Source: Ailurus styani
Lineage: Eukaryota > Chordata > Mammalia > Carnivora > Ailuridae
Length of the DNA stretch: 64,000 nt
NCBI GenBank assembly: GCA_002007465.1
Contig: LNAC01000690.1
Coordinates: 27,331 to 91,330, forward strand
Direction of reading: 5' to 3'
Both the position numbers and the translations under genes were made by a program. Of the stretch, positions 42,885-54,235 are shown one piece after another; the stretch's first letter is position 1, and each line of letters begins with the position of its first letter. The notes below the pieces were generated by a model that was given only the letters and a program-made list of their open reading frames with translations, had not been told where the DNA came from and searched no databases.

Positions 42885-42975
42885 ATCTTCTTTGTGTCAG
42901 GCCCTGGAGTGGGCACAAGGTCTACAGTAGCAAACAGGACAGGCAACATCCTGTCCCTGGGGTCACTAGTCTAGC
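42885..42975 (-). mobile_element. LINE-2 terminus fragment
   Basis: 'TTTGTGTCAGGCCCTGGAGTGGGCACAAGG', 'GTAGCAAACAGGACAGGC', 'CTGTCCCTGGGGTCACTAGTCTAG' is reverse L2 ('GTGCCAGGCACTG…GAACAAAACAG…TCTAG'). Confidence 0.55.
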
Positions 42976-43121
42976 TGCAGCCCCCATGGGATATTGCGTT
43001 CACCCTGCTTGTTGCCCAGGGAACTGAGTAGCTTCAGGCCTTTCCATTAGAGGGTCATCCCAACCACTAGATAGAGACAAAAGCCAGAGCCATTCTGGAA
43101 GCCCTTAAAAAGGAAAATCAA

Positions 43122-43312
43122 GGGCGCCTGGGTGGCTCAGTGGGTTAAAGCCTCTGCTTTCGGCTCAGGTCATGATCTCAGGGTCCTGGGATCGAGGCCG
43201 GCATTGGGCTCTCTGCTCAGCAGGGAGCCTGCTTCCCCCTCTCTCTGCCTGCCTCTCTGCCTCCTTGTGATCTCTCTCCCTCTGTGAAATAAATAAAATC
43301 TTAAAAAAAAAA
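43122..43312 (+). mobile_element. SINEC, full length, young
   Basis: Near-consensus mustelid-type SINE (GGGCGCCTGGGTGGCTCAG, GGTTAAAGCCTCTGC, GGGATCGAGGCC, AAATAAATAAAATCTT). Perfect TSD AAAAAGGAAAATCAA at 43,107-43,121 and 43,313-43,327. Confidence 0.97.
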
Positions 43313-43375
43313 AAAAAGGAAAATCAAATTAAATAGTTGGGAACTTTCAACATAAGCAGATGCATTTAGGCTTTT

Positions 43376-43407
43376 CTTGTTTGTTTGTTTGTTTGTTTGT
43401 TTGTTTT
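43376..43407. repeat. (TTTG)n microsatellite
   Basis: About seven copies of TTTG just downstream of the SINE. Confidence 0.95.
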
Positions 43408-43409
43408 AA

Positions 43410-44115
43410 ATTACTGGGCTTTTAAAATGATGGCAAATGTGGGACTCCTAAGAAATAAGTACATGATGTGGAAACCCATTCTGTAACAAAAGCAGATTCT
43501 GTTTACCTCCAACTCAGACTGAACCCTTCTTACTTTTTCAAGAGAGACACATGATTACAAGTATCATTTGATGCAAGGAATACTGGACATAATCTGGATG
43601 ATGGGGCCAGTTCTGAGCTAGAAACATGTGTCCCTGTAAGAGGCCTTGTTTCTTTCAACTAGCCCCACCACAGACTCTGAGACAGCTGTCAGAAAGGAAG
43701 GCCCAATGTCCTGATCTCTGACCTTTACATCTGAGCCCCTCCTGACCTTTACATCTCTTCCCCCAGCCTCCTCACTAAGTGACATTCCTTCCAGTGAACT
43801 TCCCACAGGTAACACTTTCAAGCTTACCCACAAAATTCTGAAATCCACCTCTTATCTTCTTCATTAGTACTCAGTGGCCTATGTGGAATCACTCTGAAAG
43901 GAATCATAGCCCTTAAAGACACAAAACATATTTATTTTTTTTAAGGCTAAGGCCTCAAAAATAAGTGGCCGGTTGGCCCTCCCTGGATAGAAGCATTCAG
44001 GTACTTTGTTTCTTCTTTGAGATACACATCCCCATATACTTGTCGCCCTTGTAAACAATGGGCAGAATGTTATCTTTAAGACTTTAAGGACTCATTTACT
44101 AGGTTCAGTGTATTA
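43410..44115. other. Unassigned stretch
   Basis: Nothing recognised apart from a 15-bp direct repeat CTGACCTTTACATCT near 43,718 and 43,742. Confidence 0.4.
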
Positions 44116-44119
44116 GCTC

Positions 44120-44288
44120 AGCCACCTAGAGCTGTGTGACCTGTAGAAAATTGTTTAACCTCTCTGGTCTGTTTTCTAAATGGAGACAATAATGGCACCT
44201 ACCTCACAGACATGGTGTGAAGTGCTTAGAGTGGTTCCTGGAATAGGGCAAGCTCTTAGTAACTGTTAGCTGTTGCTATTAAGGTAGC
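44120..44288 (+). mobile_element. MIR
   Basis: 'GCCACCTAGAGCTGTGTGACCTGTAGAAAATTGTTTAACCTCTCTGG', 'GGAGACAATAATGGCACCTACCTCACAGACATGGTGTGAAG', 'GTTCCTGGAATAGGGCAAGCTCTTAGTAACTGTTAGCTGTTGCTATTA' follow MIR from its centre to its 3' end. Confidence 0.93.
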
Positions 44289-44308
44289 AAAAGGAACAAA
44301 CAAAACAA

Positions 44309-44310
44309 TT

Positions 44311-44353
<43 letters not shown>
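44309..44353. repeat. (TTTA)n microsatellite in SINE tail
   Basis: About eleven uninterrupted TTTA units, derived from the SINE's AAATAAAT tail. Likely length-polymorphic. Confidence 0.95.
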
Positions 44354-44525
44354 GAGCAGAGCAAGCAAGAGAGAACACAAGTGAGGCGGGAGGGACAGAG
44401 GGAGAGGGAGAAGCAGACTCCCCGCTGAGCAAGGGGCTGGAAGATGGGGGGCTCTATCCCAGGATGCTGGGATCATGACCTGAGTGAAGGCAGACACTTA
44501 ACTGACTGAGCCACCCAGGTGCCCC
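44309..44525 (-). mobile_element. SINEC with expanded TTTA tail
   Basis: Tail of about 11 TTTA units (44,309-44,353), body 'GAGGGAGAGGGAGAAGCAGACTCCCCGCTGAGC', 'CCCAGGATGCTGGGATCATGACCTGAG', head 'AACTGACTGAGCCACCCAGGTGCCCC'. Older subfamily. TSD not clear beyond AAAACA. Confidence 0.94.
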
Positions 44526-44529
44526 AAAA

Positions 44530-46655
44530 CAGACAGTTTTCATTTCTAATTGCATTGAGTTTGATCAGGGCACAACTAGAAAAACAACTAGAAAAATAGT
44601 GTTTTGTCCTCAGGGCTTTTACATTTTTGGCTCTGATCTCCCCTTACCCTTGTCTTTTCCCAGCTCCTCTTCTCTGTTCCTTTCTTGGCCAAGTCCCCTT
44701 TGAGGCAGAACCCCACCTGGGACCACCTCCCCCAAGCCTCAGATTTTGCTGCCCTACTTCCTTCCTCATCACATCTCTCCTTTCCTCTGTCCTTGTCCTT
44801 AGGCCTTTTGCTAGCATCTGATCAACTAATTTGTGCCAAAATGTTAATCACTCTTGGTTTAAATCAATCGTTCTAAGTTTTTTTTTTAGTATCTCCACAC
44901 TATGCACATGAAATGCATAATAAATCTCCATTTGTAATAACATCCTTCACCTCCCCAGTGACTTCAGCTCAATGCAGGAAGGGGGATGTAATCTGGAAGT
45001 GTCCCGACCCCCAGAGTGTCTCCCACTGACCCCCACAGCCTTTCATGATGCTAAGAATCACAGCAAGTGCTACCTCCCAGATTTGTCTTTTGGCAGATAC
45101 TGTCAATGATTTAACCCAAGTAATAATATGATAATAAAAACTCACGTTTCTTCAGCAGAGCCACATTTAAGGCCTGGAGTTTGCTGGTGGAGACTGAGAG
45201 AAGGCATATTTGATCACTTTTCTAATCACACACGTAACTGTCCTCTCCATCCATCTCCAAAAAAACCAAGTAACTGTGGGCTCTTCACCTCTTTTTTCTC
45301 TGGCTTTCATATAAAATGTGAGGTTAATTCTTCAAGGCCATTCTCTACTGGTGTCTTCAAAGCTAGCCCTGGGAAAAGAGCAGCATCTTTGTTCAGAAGT
45401 AGGAATGATATGGAAATGGGCTCTCTGTGTACTTAAAGCAATGTATTAACTCTTTAATAAGGGAAGCCTTCTTACCACCAAGGGCTCTGGCTGTCCTAGA
45501 GGGCAAGATTGGCTGAGAAAGACTAGCTGGCTTTCTGCTTCTGTTCCTTAGGCCACCCAGGCCAGAGTAACTATGTACACCCCAATACTGCTATCCTAGT
45601 TCAGGAAGTCCTTGATTTCAACAAATCCCATCCTCATCAGATGGTCCTAAAAATGCAAGTTTCTTCAGGAGGAGTTACATTTCATGCTATAGTTCCCATT
45701 TGGGTTGAGTCGGGGAAAAACATAATCCCTGAGTTGTATCTACTATGAGAGATTAATGAAAATCACCAGGGCAGATCTACCTTCAAGTATTTAATTCTAT
45801 TTCCATAAAACCAACTAAGATGTTTAATATTTTGTCATCAAAACAAAATCTTCTAATTGATCTGGGTGATGATTACATGAGTTTTGCTTTAAAATATTCT
45901 ATAAGTGGTAAAAAAATTGTGTGTATGTATATATATGTTTATGTTGTTGGATGGATCTGCTTAGAACTGCTTAGAACAGACTGCTTAGAACCGTCTGATG
46001 TATTTGCCATATATCAGATTCAGGCTGCCTCCTGGACCAACTAAATGACACTCCCTCAGGCATTAGTATTTTCAAATTTTCCAGTTGATTTCAATGTGCT
46101 CGAAGAAAAGGATCCATTGAAAACAACAAAACAAAACAAAAAAAGATTTCATCCCCAGTGAAGACTTATCTGTAAGATCCTTTTCAGTTCTAAGTGTCTC
46201 TGATTAAATAAATATTTGTTGCTTTCCAAAAGGAAAAATACTGCCAGACTATCTCTTGCACCTGACAGTTGCAAAAGTATGAACAAACAAACAAAAAAAT
46301 ATTTTGGTTCAGAAAACATAGTCTCTAGACTGGAAGCTTTTAGACTTGCCAAATACAAGTTCTGAGAATTTCCCTGTTTTCCTCTGGGCTGGCCCCATCT
46401 AGGCTCATGCAGACGTTTTTAGATGTACATTTGATTTCTCCAGAGAAGATGCCCTAACATGGACAAGCAAAGACTAAAAACTAGAGGCTCGTTGGAAACC
46501 AAATTCCCTGGCTAGGTGTTGAGTCCTGCCTGTTGGGTTTGTGTGGATGGCGGTCTGGGGACTCACTCTAGGCTGCTGGAGGCGTCATTTATTTCAATTA
46601 GGTGGAAAGTCTTTGGAGTGGATTGCTCCAGTGACAGTCGTTTCAGGATGTCCTG
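44530..46655. other. Long unassigned stretch
   Basis: No repeat or gene recognised. 45,955-45,992 holds three copies of CTGCTTAGAA(C). 46,120-46,144 is (AAAAC)n-rich. Confidence 0.4.
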
Positions 46656-46665
46656 CTGGCATGCG

Positions 46666-46696
46666 TGTTTTGTTTTGTTTTGTTTTGTTTTGTTTC
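46666..46696. repeat. (TTTTG)n microsatellite
   Basis: About six TTTTG units. Confidence 0.95.
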
Positions 46697-47155
46697 CCAA
46701 GGATACTACTAATGGAGTTTAAGGTCCTTTCATCTCAACAGAGGCTTTATTAAGTCTCCTCACGTCTGTGAGTACCTGTAGCTGCCCTGTTCCCTCTTAA
46801 TTCATTTTCTGTGCCGCATTCAAGAGTATTTGGAGTCTCTGCAAGAACAAAGAAACCTCTGAACTCTGATACATGTGTAATCTGCCAAGGTCCACCCCAC
46901 AACTCCAGACCGTCCCCTAGCACGGCAGAAACAGTACCAAAAAGCATCAGTGTTTTCTGTAATCCACTTGCCAAAGACAATGCACCAGACGAGTCACATT
47001 TCCTATTTCCACTGCGCCTGGCATCGCTTTCCCTCTGGTAACTGGGGCAGGGGGTCAAGGGAGACTCTCAAGGTGACAGATTTGTTAAAGAAAAAATGTA
47101 GTCACTTGAGCTCCCAGGGCTCAGCATTAACCACTCCTTATCTACTTTCCTTTCT
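46697..47155. other. Unassigned stretch
   Basis: Nothing recognised. Confidence 0.4.
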
Positions 47156-47158
47156 CTT

Positions 47159-47160
<2 letters not shown>

Positions 47161-47189
<29 letters not shown>
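47161..47189. repeat. Poly(T) run of 29
   Basis: 29 consecutive T after CTTCC, ending TTTG. No retroelement body on either side can be named, so it is not a clear SINE or L1 tail. Confidence 0.95.
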
Positions 47190-47192
<3 letters not shown>

Positions 47193-47585
47193 CAATGGAT
47201 GAGTGAGGACCTTGTGTACGAAGGGAAGCACAACTGAAAGTCTTACATGAGCCAGCTGTGTGACCTTGGGCCTCAGAGACTGCCTTTGTGAAATAAATAA
47301 TTCCTCAGCATGCTCTAAATTTCCCTGATTCTATTCTAATAAGCATATGTGGTAGAAACGGGGTTATGTTTATGACCACAGGCATAAAGAAGGGGCTCAC
47401 CTACTTCTTGACAGCAAGCTTGTGGCCCTCAAGACATGCAGACAGCTTTCCACATACTGGACAGAGGCCTTAACCAGTTTTCTTGGGGAACCAAGAGGCC
47501 AAGGACTTGGTAGATGGGTAGAACACCCTCCTCCCAGTTTCTGTGTAAACCGTCAGGAACCAGAAACACCGGGGACGCTTTTTCC
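47190..47585. other. Unassigned stretch
   Basis: Nothing recognised. Confidence 0.4.
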
Positions 47586-47587
47586 TC

Positions 47588-47960
47588 TCGTAATTACTCG
47601 GGAAGGAATGTCATAGCCTCAAGCGTAATTAACAGCGTTTTAATTCATTCTCTCTTTTTAGGCTGTTCACATACTTGCTGTTGCTAGAATGAACACAGCA
47701 TTATGGTGTGTTAACTTTTTAAAACGAGGCCAAAGATGAACTGTGGCCATCCTCATAAGGAACTTTGCTCTCTGAGCTTAAACGCAGGCTGGGAAAAAGC
47801 TTCATGTGGCTACCGTGAAACACACCCAGGCCTCTGGTGGTCCTGAGCTCCCTAAATGAGAGGCAAACAGCATTTAGCTATGCTTGTTCAAGGGAGCGCC
47901 CGCTCATTATCTGGCCAGCAGGGAAAGATTCCACAAATACACCGCCCACTGACAAGTTAC
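47588..47960. promoter_or_regulatory. Candidate conserved non-coding element (homeodomain motifs)
   Basis: Repeat-free, with TAATTA/TAATT cores at about 47,591, 47,625, 47,640 and 47,963 ('CGTAATTACTCGG', 'GCGTAATTAACAGCG', 'GTTTTAATTCATTC', 'ACACAATTAGCCGC'), more CpGs than neighbouring sequence, and a second weak CTCF-like word (CCACCAGAGGCC on the minus strand near 47,832). No conservation test was possible. Confidence 0.3.
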
Positions 47961-47964
47961 ACAA

Positions 47965-50020
47965 TTAGCCGCAACAGTGTGATTGGGCATCTGTGGGCTT
48001 GCCCTCCCCCTCCCCATCCTCCTCCTCATCCCTAGGCTGGCATACCCCCCTCGCTGCCACCGCAGCCGTACTCACCCTCTCTAGCCCGAATTTTAATGAA
48101 GAGAAGGGTTCCTGTGTATTTGCTTGTGAAGGACACTGCATGTTATCCCATCAAGTGGAGTGTGATGACCTCCTTTCTTGAAACATTTTCAGCTCTCATG
48201 GATGCCTTTCCTTGACTTGAAACACACCTATACACACGCATATATGCACACTGACTTTACAGAAATGACTAGTTCTACCCCTTTTTTAATTTCATACTTG
48301 ATGGTAATGAGTTCTTTCAAACAGAACCAGTAAAATGTGAAACTGACATTGGTTGAAATTTAGGGCATCCTGCTTCCCTATACATTATTCCTTGCTTCTA
48401 AAATATTCATAACCACTTAAAGATGATTTATAGATGCATATCTAGAATTGTATTCTGATAATAACAGCTTTACATATTTTTATTTCTCAGAGTATAGATA
48501 CATTTGGGAGCAATCGGAGACCAAAACGCAGTGAAATATTTGTATGTGTTAATTATGTAATATAAATATACATGTAATACATATACATATATATTGGCCA
48601 AAGCTCTACAATGAGAGATACCATGTCAAAAAGCAGTAAACTGTCAGGAATCTATGAATATAAATAGTTTTTAGCAATAGCATATTATCAAGGCATTCTT
48701 AACTACATTTGGCATTTTTGGAGCAAGAAAAATGCTGGGGTTTCATTAAACTGCAGTGCAAAGGAAATAGAGAATTTGGATCCTATATGGGAATGTCCTT
48801 GAAATGAATAGATTGCGTAGAAACGCGGAAAGGTTGGTTCATGCAAAATCACGCACCCCCTCCCACAAAGGAGATCTCAATTCTTTTTTAAGTACCCAGA
48901 AATTAACAGAAAAAAATGTGGTAAATAATTAAGAGTATGTTTAAATGTCATATACAATATTATTCATGATGAAAGTGAAGTTCATAAAAAATTCATTTGT
49001 TTTCTCATTCATGTAAGAGACCAAAATCAAATAGAGTGAAAAACTATATTTTTGTGATCTATCTCAGTTGTGTACATTCTTATTTGATCCTGGGAAAATT
49101 ACAGATGATGTTTAGTAATTTACTGCTAGAAAAATATGGTTTTTTCCCGTGATGTATGCTAAAGGTAAATAGCAAATTGAAGTTATAAATGATTCTTAGT
49201 ATGAAACACCCAAGCAATATTTTTACTGTATTTTGGGTGCCAGGATATCACCCCAGGTACCTCATTGAAGCCATCCAATCTGTGCTGTTCTCAGAAAAGA
49301 AGAATGCATTTCTGGGAAATTCGCCATTTGAAATTCCAATGGTTGCCTATCCCCTTCTGAGGCTCATGGTGCCAGTTGCTAAGAAAACAGGGCTTCTTGG
49401 CTGGCGAGAGGACAGAGCTCTTTCTCTGTGTTGCTGCAGGATCAGGGATCAACTTTAAGACACTCATTGTCCTGGAAAATTAGTGTATTGTGAGGCTTCT
49501 CAAACTTGGCATCCAAGAGTATAATCCATATTGCTTGTTTTTTGATCCCAGGGAAGGCCCTGATAACAATTTTGAAGTCAGTGTGCTAGCTCCCAAAATG
49601 CTCATATTGTAAAGAACTTGAGGTCTGGCTGGCTTATGGAAAGACTTAGGGGGAAGAATTTCTTAAGGCAGAGCCAAAGAAGAGGGGCTGGCTTTTACTC
49701 ATATTTCAAACCCCCAGCCTTCTTTCTCTCCTGACCACAATGATAAGGTACATTAATTTTGGGGTATGCTCTCTATCTCTTTATGTTCTGTTGGGCTCAG
49801 TGCTGAGTCCCTGATGGTGATGCTGGAAGTACGCTCTTAAGAAAGGGTTCCTTAGTTTCTGTGCCTGCACGGCATGCTGAATTTGGCCAGAAACAAAATG
49901 GCCAGTGTACTGATTGCTGGCCAGTCTCATCTTACTCATATAAGATGAGACTCCCTTATATGTAACAGTCAGGCTGCCACAAGTAGCAGTCAGAGCTATA
50001 GACACCATTTCGAATAAAAT
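47965..50020. other. Long unassigned AT-rich stretch
   Basis: 2 kb without a named element. AT-rich, with an (AT)-rich patch at 48,560-48,595. No coding signal. Confidence 0.4.
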
Positions 50021-50029
50021 TTTCTTCAG

Positions 50030-50176
50030 GGGGACCTGGGTGACTCAGTTACTAAGCATCTGCCTTCAGCTCGGGTGGTGATCCCAGGCAGCCTGCTTCT
50101 CCCTCTCCCACTCCCCCTGCCTGTGTTCCCTCTCTCACTGTCTCTCTCTCTGTGTCAAATAAATAAATAAAATCTT
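50030..50176 (+). mobile_element. SINEC with internal deletion
   Basis: Head 'GGGGGACCTGGGTGACTCAG', 'CTTCAGCTCGGGTGGTGATCCCAGG', then directly 'CAGCCTGCTTCTCCC', skipping about 45 bp present in the other copies (between the ATGATCTCAGGG and GAGCCTGCTTC blocks). Tail AAATAAATAAATAAAATCTTG. The TSD is poorly preserved (TTTCTTCAG / TTTCCTCCAG). Confidence 0.88.
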
Positions 50177-50534
50177 GTTTTTTTTCCTCCAGAACATAAG
50201 ACCTAATTTTCATTTATGAACTTGATTCTTTCTCCAGATCCTTCAGAATGTGAAATTCAAAACCTATCCACCTAGAATTACTTGAAGCAGAGACTATGCT
50301 AGCTGGAGGAAGTTTAGTTGAAGGAAGAAATATTCTAGAGGAAAGCAATGATTTAGAAAGTCTGTGGAGTGAGGAGTGAAGAAAAGTGGTGTTGACCAAC
50401 ATTCTCTACCTCACAATTGGTATCTACTCTCTGACTGTCAACTCTAACCTACTCCATGATTGCCACTGATGTCTCCCCTCTTGTGGCAGTGACACTGGTC
50501 TCCTTTACACTTTTCCTCCTTCATGAAATAATAC

Positions 50535-50805
50535 AAATGTTACTATTAATAACCATTTATTATCTGTTGCATGCCAGGCCACATATGTATGCTACCAATC
50601 AATAATCCTTGCATAGATCATTCAAGGGAGGTTAAACTCTCCTCTTTTTACAGATAAGAAAACAAACTGAGAGAAGTTATGAAATGTACCTAAGGCCACA
50701 GAACTGGTGGGTAGCATAGCCATTTTCAAATCCAATTGGTTTTAAGTCCAATCTCTCAGACCAGCCCTGCTATCTTACTCACTGTACCACACTCATGCCA
50801 CTCTG
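50535..50805 (-). mobile_element. MIR (reverse orientation), nearly full
   Basis: 'AATAACCATTTATTATCTGTTGCATGCCAGGCC', 'CTCTTTTTACAGATAAGAAAACAAACTGAGAGAAGTTATGAAATGTACCTAAGGCCACAGAACTGGTGGG', 'CCTGCTATCTTACTCACTGTACC' are in the reverse MIR order. Confidence 0.88.
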
Positions 50806-50806
50806 G

Positions 50807-50868
50807 TGTGATAAAGAAGGTGATAGAAGGTGATAAAGAAGGTAAAGAAGGTGATAGAACCTTCTTTA
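50807..50868. repeat. Short GTGATA(A)AGAAGG minisatellite with inverted end
   Basis: Four to five irregular units of GTGATAAAGAAG / GTGATAGAAG, ending in ACCTTCTTTA, the reverse complement of the TAAAGAAGGT unit. Can form a hairpin. Confidence 0.85.
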
Positions 50869-50984
50869 TTTTTGCTTCCTCTCTCAAGCTCTGCTCAATA
50901 GCAGCAGCTTAGGTCCTTTTCCAAACTCAAGGCCCCAAATCAAAGGCCGTCTGATGCCAGAACCTCACCATTTTCCACAAAATT

Positions 50985-51315
50985 TGCATTGTCCAATACT
51001 ATAGCCACTAGCTGTACATGGCTAGCAAGCACTTAAAATGTGGTTACTAAAAATTGAGATGTGGTCTATGTGTAAAATACACACAGATTTTGAAGACTCA
51101 TACTGAGACTCCTTAGAAACAATGGATATAAAATATCTCATTAGTAATTTTCATACTGATGTCATGTTGGAATAAAAACATTTAAATATATCAGGTTAAA
51201 ATACCTTGTTAAAATGAATATTACCTGCTTCCTTTTACTTTTTTATCATGTGGCTCCTAGACAATTTCAAATTACATATGTGGTCCTCACCAAATTTTCT
51301 GTTCGGTGGCACCAC
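50985..51315 (+). mobile_element. hAT-Charlie-type non-autonomous DNA transposon
   Basis: 'TTGTCCAATACTATAGCCACTAGCTGTACATGGCTAGCAAGCACTTAAAATGTGG', 'TAAAATACACACAGATTTTGAAGACTC', 'AAAATATCTCATTAGTAATTTTCATACTGATG', 'TTTTACTTTTTTATCATGTGGCTCCTAG', 'AAATTACATATGTGGTCC' follow a hAT-Charlie MER family in order. Exact family name not assigned. Confidence 0.82.
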
Positions 51316-51559
51316 ACAAGATGGGGTTGGGGAGTGTCTGCATGGAAGTGTCTAGTGAGAAGCTGCTGGCAACCTGATCCAGGAACTTTACTATGTCCAT
51401 TTCTCCAAGCTCTCATCTCCCTGCCTCAGTATCTCAAAAGTAATGTCTTCCCACAGAAACATTGGTGAATCCTGACATAACAGAATTTTAAGGTTAGAAG
51501 GAAACTTAGAAGTCATCTCTTGTAAACCACCAAACTAGTACTTTTATAACCTCTCTTTA

Positions 51560-51990
51560 TGGCATGGACATTGTTGTAGATCATGTCACTGTTCCAGAGA
51601 TTCGCTGCCTCTCCTACATTCCAGCCCTTTGATGCGAAGCTTAGCCAGAGGACTTACCGTGCCCCTCCCTGGGGGAGAACTGTGTATCTCCACCCTTTCT
51701 AGCACAGCTGTAGCTTGTCATTTGCTTTGGTCAATGAATATCTATAGCCATATCACTTCTGAGCAGTGGCTTTAAGAAACAACTCACGGTTTGCCATGAG
51801 TATTTTTCCTCTGACAAGAGACCTCCAGTGTCCCAGGGAGGGGCTGTTCTGTCAGTCCAGGCCTCCAAGGGAGGAAGATAGAGAAGAGATTCATGGCAAC
51901 CATGATATGTAAGCTTAGTGACAAATAGGCCTGAGTTGTTGCAAGCCATTGAGGTTTTGAGGGTCTTTGTTACTGCATCAAAACTTAGAT
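51560..51990 (+). mobile_element. MLT1-type MaLR solo LTR
   Basis: 'TGTAGCTTGTCATTTGCTTTGGTCAATGAATATC', 'CACTTCTGAGCAGTGGC', 'GGCCTGAGTTGTTGCAAGCCATTGAGGTTTTGAGGGTCTTTGTTACTGCATCAAAACTTAG'. The end matches the MaLR terminus '…AAGCCACTGAGATTTTGGGGTTGTTTGTTACTGCAGCA'. Same group as the copy at 10.9 kb. Solo LTR. Confidence 0.72.
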
Positions 51991-51994
51991 ATAG

Positions 51995-52695
51995 ATGCTA
52001 TCCCCACCACCAAATCCTCATACAATTACATCTGAATCCCTCCAGTGACAAAAATCATTACTACCACTGCTGGCAGAACATTGCCTCTTTCAATGGCCCT
52101 GACTACTAGAAAGATGTTCCTCATATGGCACCGTGATATGCTTCCTGGGACAAACCTTTTCTTGTGCAACAGAGTGGGCTCCCTTCCAGCCGTCAGCACA
52201 AGCAAGGGAGTAACAAGCCAAACCCAGAAATCGACTGGGGTCAGATACCAACCAAAGCAGGAGAGGTCGCCACAGCTTCCTTTAAGAGGAGGAAGAAGAG
52301 GAGGGTGAGCCAAGAGGACCATATTTACAGCAGGAGGGGAGAACACAAAAGCTGAGCCCAAGAGACAGGTGAACTCAATGCCATGGAATAGATGAAGAGG
52401 AAAAGCAGGAGGAAGTAGGTTTGTTCATGGTTGGTCTGCTGGAGGTTGTCAGGCATGACAGGCTCACTTAGGAATACTCGGCCCCACTGTACAGGCTCTG
52501 GTAAAATATAAGAGACTGGAACTCTGAACTTGACATTGGCACCTTCTGTCATCTGCTTACTTGATTCACTCTTAGAATCAAAGTATAAAGTTTTCTTCTT
52601 CTGTCACAGGACAGCCCTCTATTTATAGACAGGTACATTTGTGGCCTAGCAGACTAACATCGGTGTTTTGTAATTCAGCTGGAAGTAGTTTAGAA
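51995..52695. other. Unassigned stretch
   Basis: Nothing recognised. A minus-strand frame of 111 codons (52,026-52,361) has no recognised homology. Confidence 0.4.
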
Positions 52696-52699
52696 TTTG

Positions 52700-52915
52700 G
52701 ATTTCAGAATCAAGTTAGATCCGGTTTAAAATCTTGACCCCCATCAATTGATAGTGGCATGACTTTCAGCAATTTTTAACCTCAGTAAGCCTCATTTATC
52801 TGTAAAACAGGAATACTCCCAATCTTGAAACTCTATTGTTCTAAGGATTAAATGAAATAATATAAAGTGCATGCTACTTTATCTGCCCTTCAATAAATGG
52901 TAGTTATATATTTTT
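52700..52915 (+). mobile_element. MIR, nearly full length
   Basis: 'CAGAATCAAGTTAGATCCGG', 'TGACTTTCAGCAATTTTTAACCTCAGTAAGCCTCATTTATCTGTAAAACAGGAATACTCC', 'GTTCTAAGGATTAAATGAAATAATATAAAGTGCATGC', 'CCCTTCAATAAATGGTAGTTAT' is the full MIR order. Confidence 0.93.
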
Positions 52916-52919
52916 CTCT

Positions 52920-54235
52920 GGCAAAATCGAAGGAAATACTTCTAAAAAGATCCATCATAAGATGTTGATCACATTGATAATACATTATACCTTTAGGGAC
53001 TCATTTAGAGTCTTAGAAAATGCTCAGTAATGATATTGGTCCTTATATTTTAGGACAGAATCATCTGCTATTGAAATTCTGCCATATGGCCCCTTAAAGG
53101 TTTATTTGAGGTAATTCTGAAAGGGGATGCATTCTTTATTTCTATTTGTGTCCTATAGTCTGTTGTATTTCCTTATCTAATTTCTCCCTTTATTGAAGTC
53201 AGGGCTAAGAATCAGCACCTTACAAGAGCATTACAACAAGGAAGTATAGGAATTCCACAGCCAATTGCATATAAATATTTGAAAGCACAAGAGAAGGAAA
53301 AGGTGAAGAGAATGCTTATCATGCACTGTGCAGTCATACAAGCATCAGCAAGCCTGCAACAGAACTGGTCTAGCTGTCCAGCCAGCTTAAGATACTGTCC
53401 CTGGCACTCAAGGCTGTCCTTCCCTAAGTCACCTTGAAAAGTTTGGGTCTGCCACCTTGCTTCACCTTTAGATCCTAGGAAACCCATTCATAAAGCTTAA
53501 TATATGGTTTTTAAAAATTCCTACTTCAGTCTGTATGTGTGGAGAGGGGCAGAGAAGGAGGGACAGTGGGACAGAGGAGGGAGGGGGCAAGGAATGAATG
53601 AATGAATGGGAATATTTCTTGATCCTCTTGAAATCACTGTGTGTCATTGGAACTCACCTCTCTTTTCTAACAAGTCTTCCCCAGCCCTGTGAGCAGGAAT
53701 CCTGGGTGTCTATTCCTTTAGTCACTTCAGATGTTCTCCTCCAATCTCTTCCAGGGTGGTTACATTTTATTGAGGCCCAGTGACCAGAAGTGCTTTGGGT
53801 AATGGGGCACACTTGATTTTCCCTGTCAAGCTTTAATTCCCTTGCAGATGATATTCAGGATACAGACCCTCTCTGGGCCCTAGCATATGCATCTTATGAC
53901 TCCAGTCTACAATAAATTGTCTACAAATTACACAAATAATATAGCTATAAATAATACAAACTGGGGTCCTATAGTTCTGTAAGTATTCTGAGGATTTTTT
54001 ATTCTGAGGATCCAAATTTCTAACCCAATTTAAAGTGTTCTAGCTATTCGCCATTTGTTAACGGAAGTTATTCCCCAATTACATTGTGCTTACTTACCTT
54101 CAGGGGGTACAATAAAATAAAGTGCCTACATCTTTGTAAAATTAAGGTTTTTAATTCCCTTGTACCACCTTCAATTAGCCCATTTTCTGTCTTTATTCAT
54201 TACAGACTTTAAACTCTGATGCATGTATATCATAT
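52920..54235. other. Unassigned stretch
   Basis: No element recognised. 53,540-53,612 is purine-rich, ending in (GAAT)4. Confidence 0.4.

Noticed and set aside
47161..47189. Poly(T) as a SINE or L1 tail
   Set aside because: No SINE or L1 body next to it on either side.
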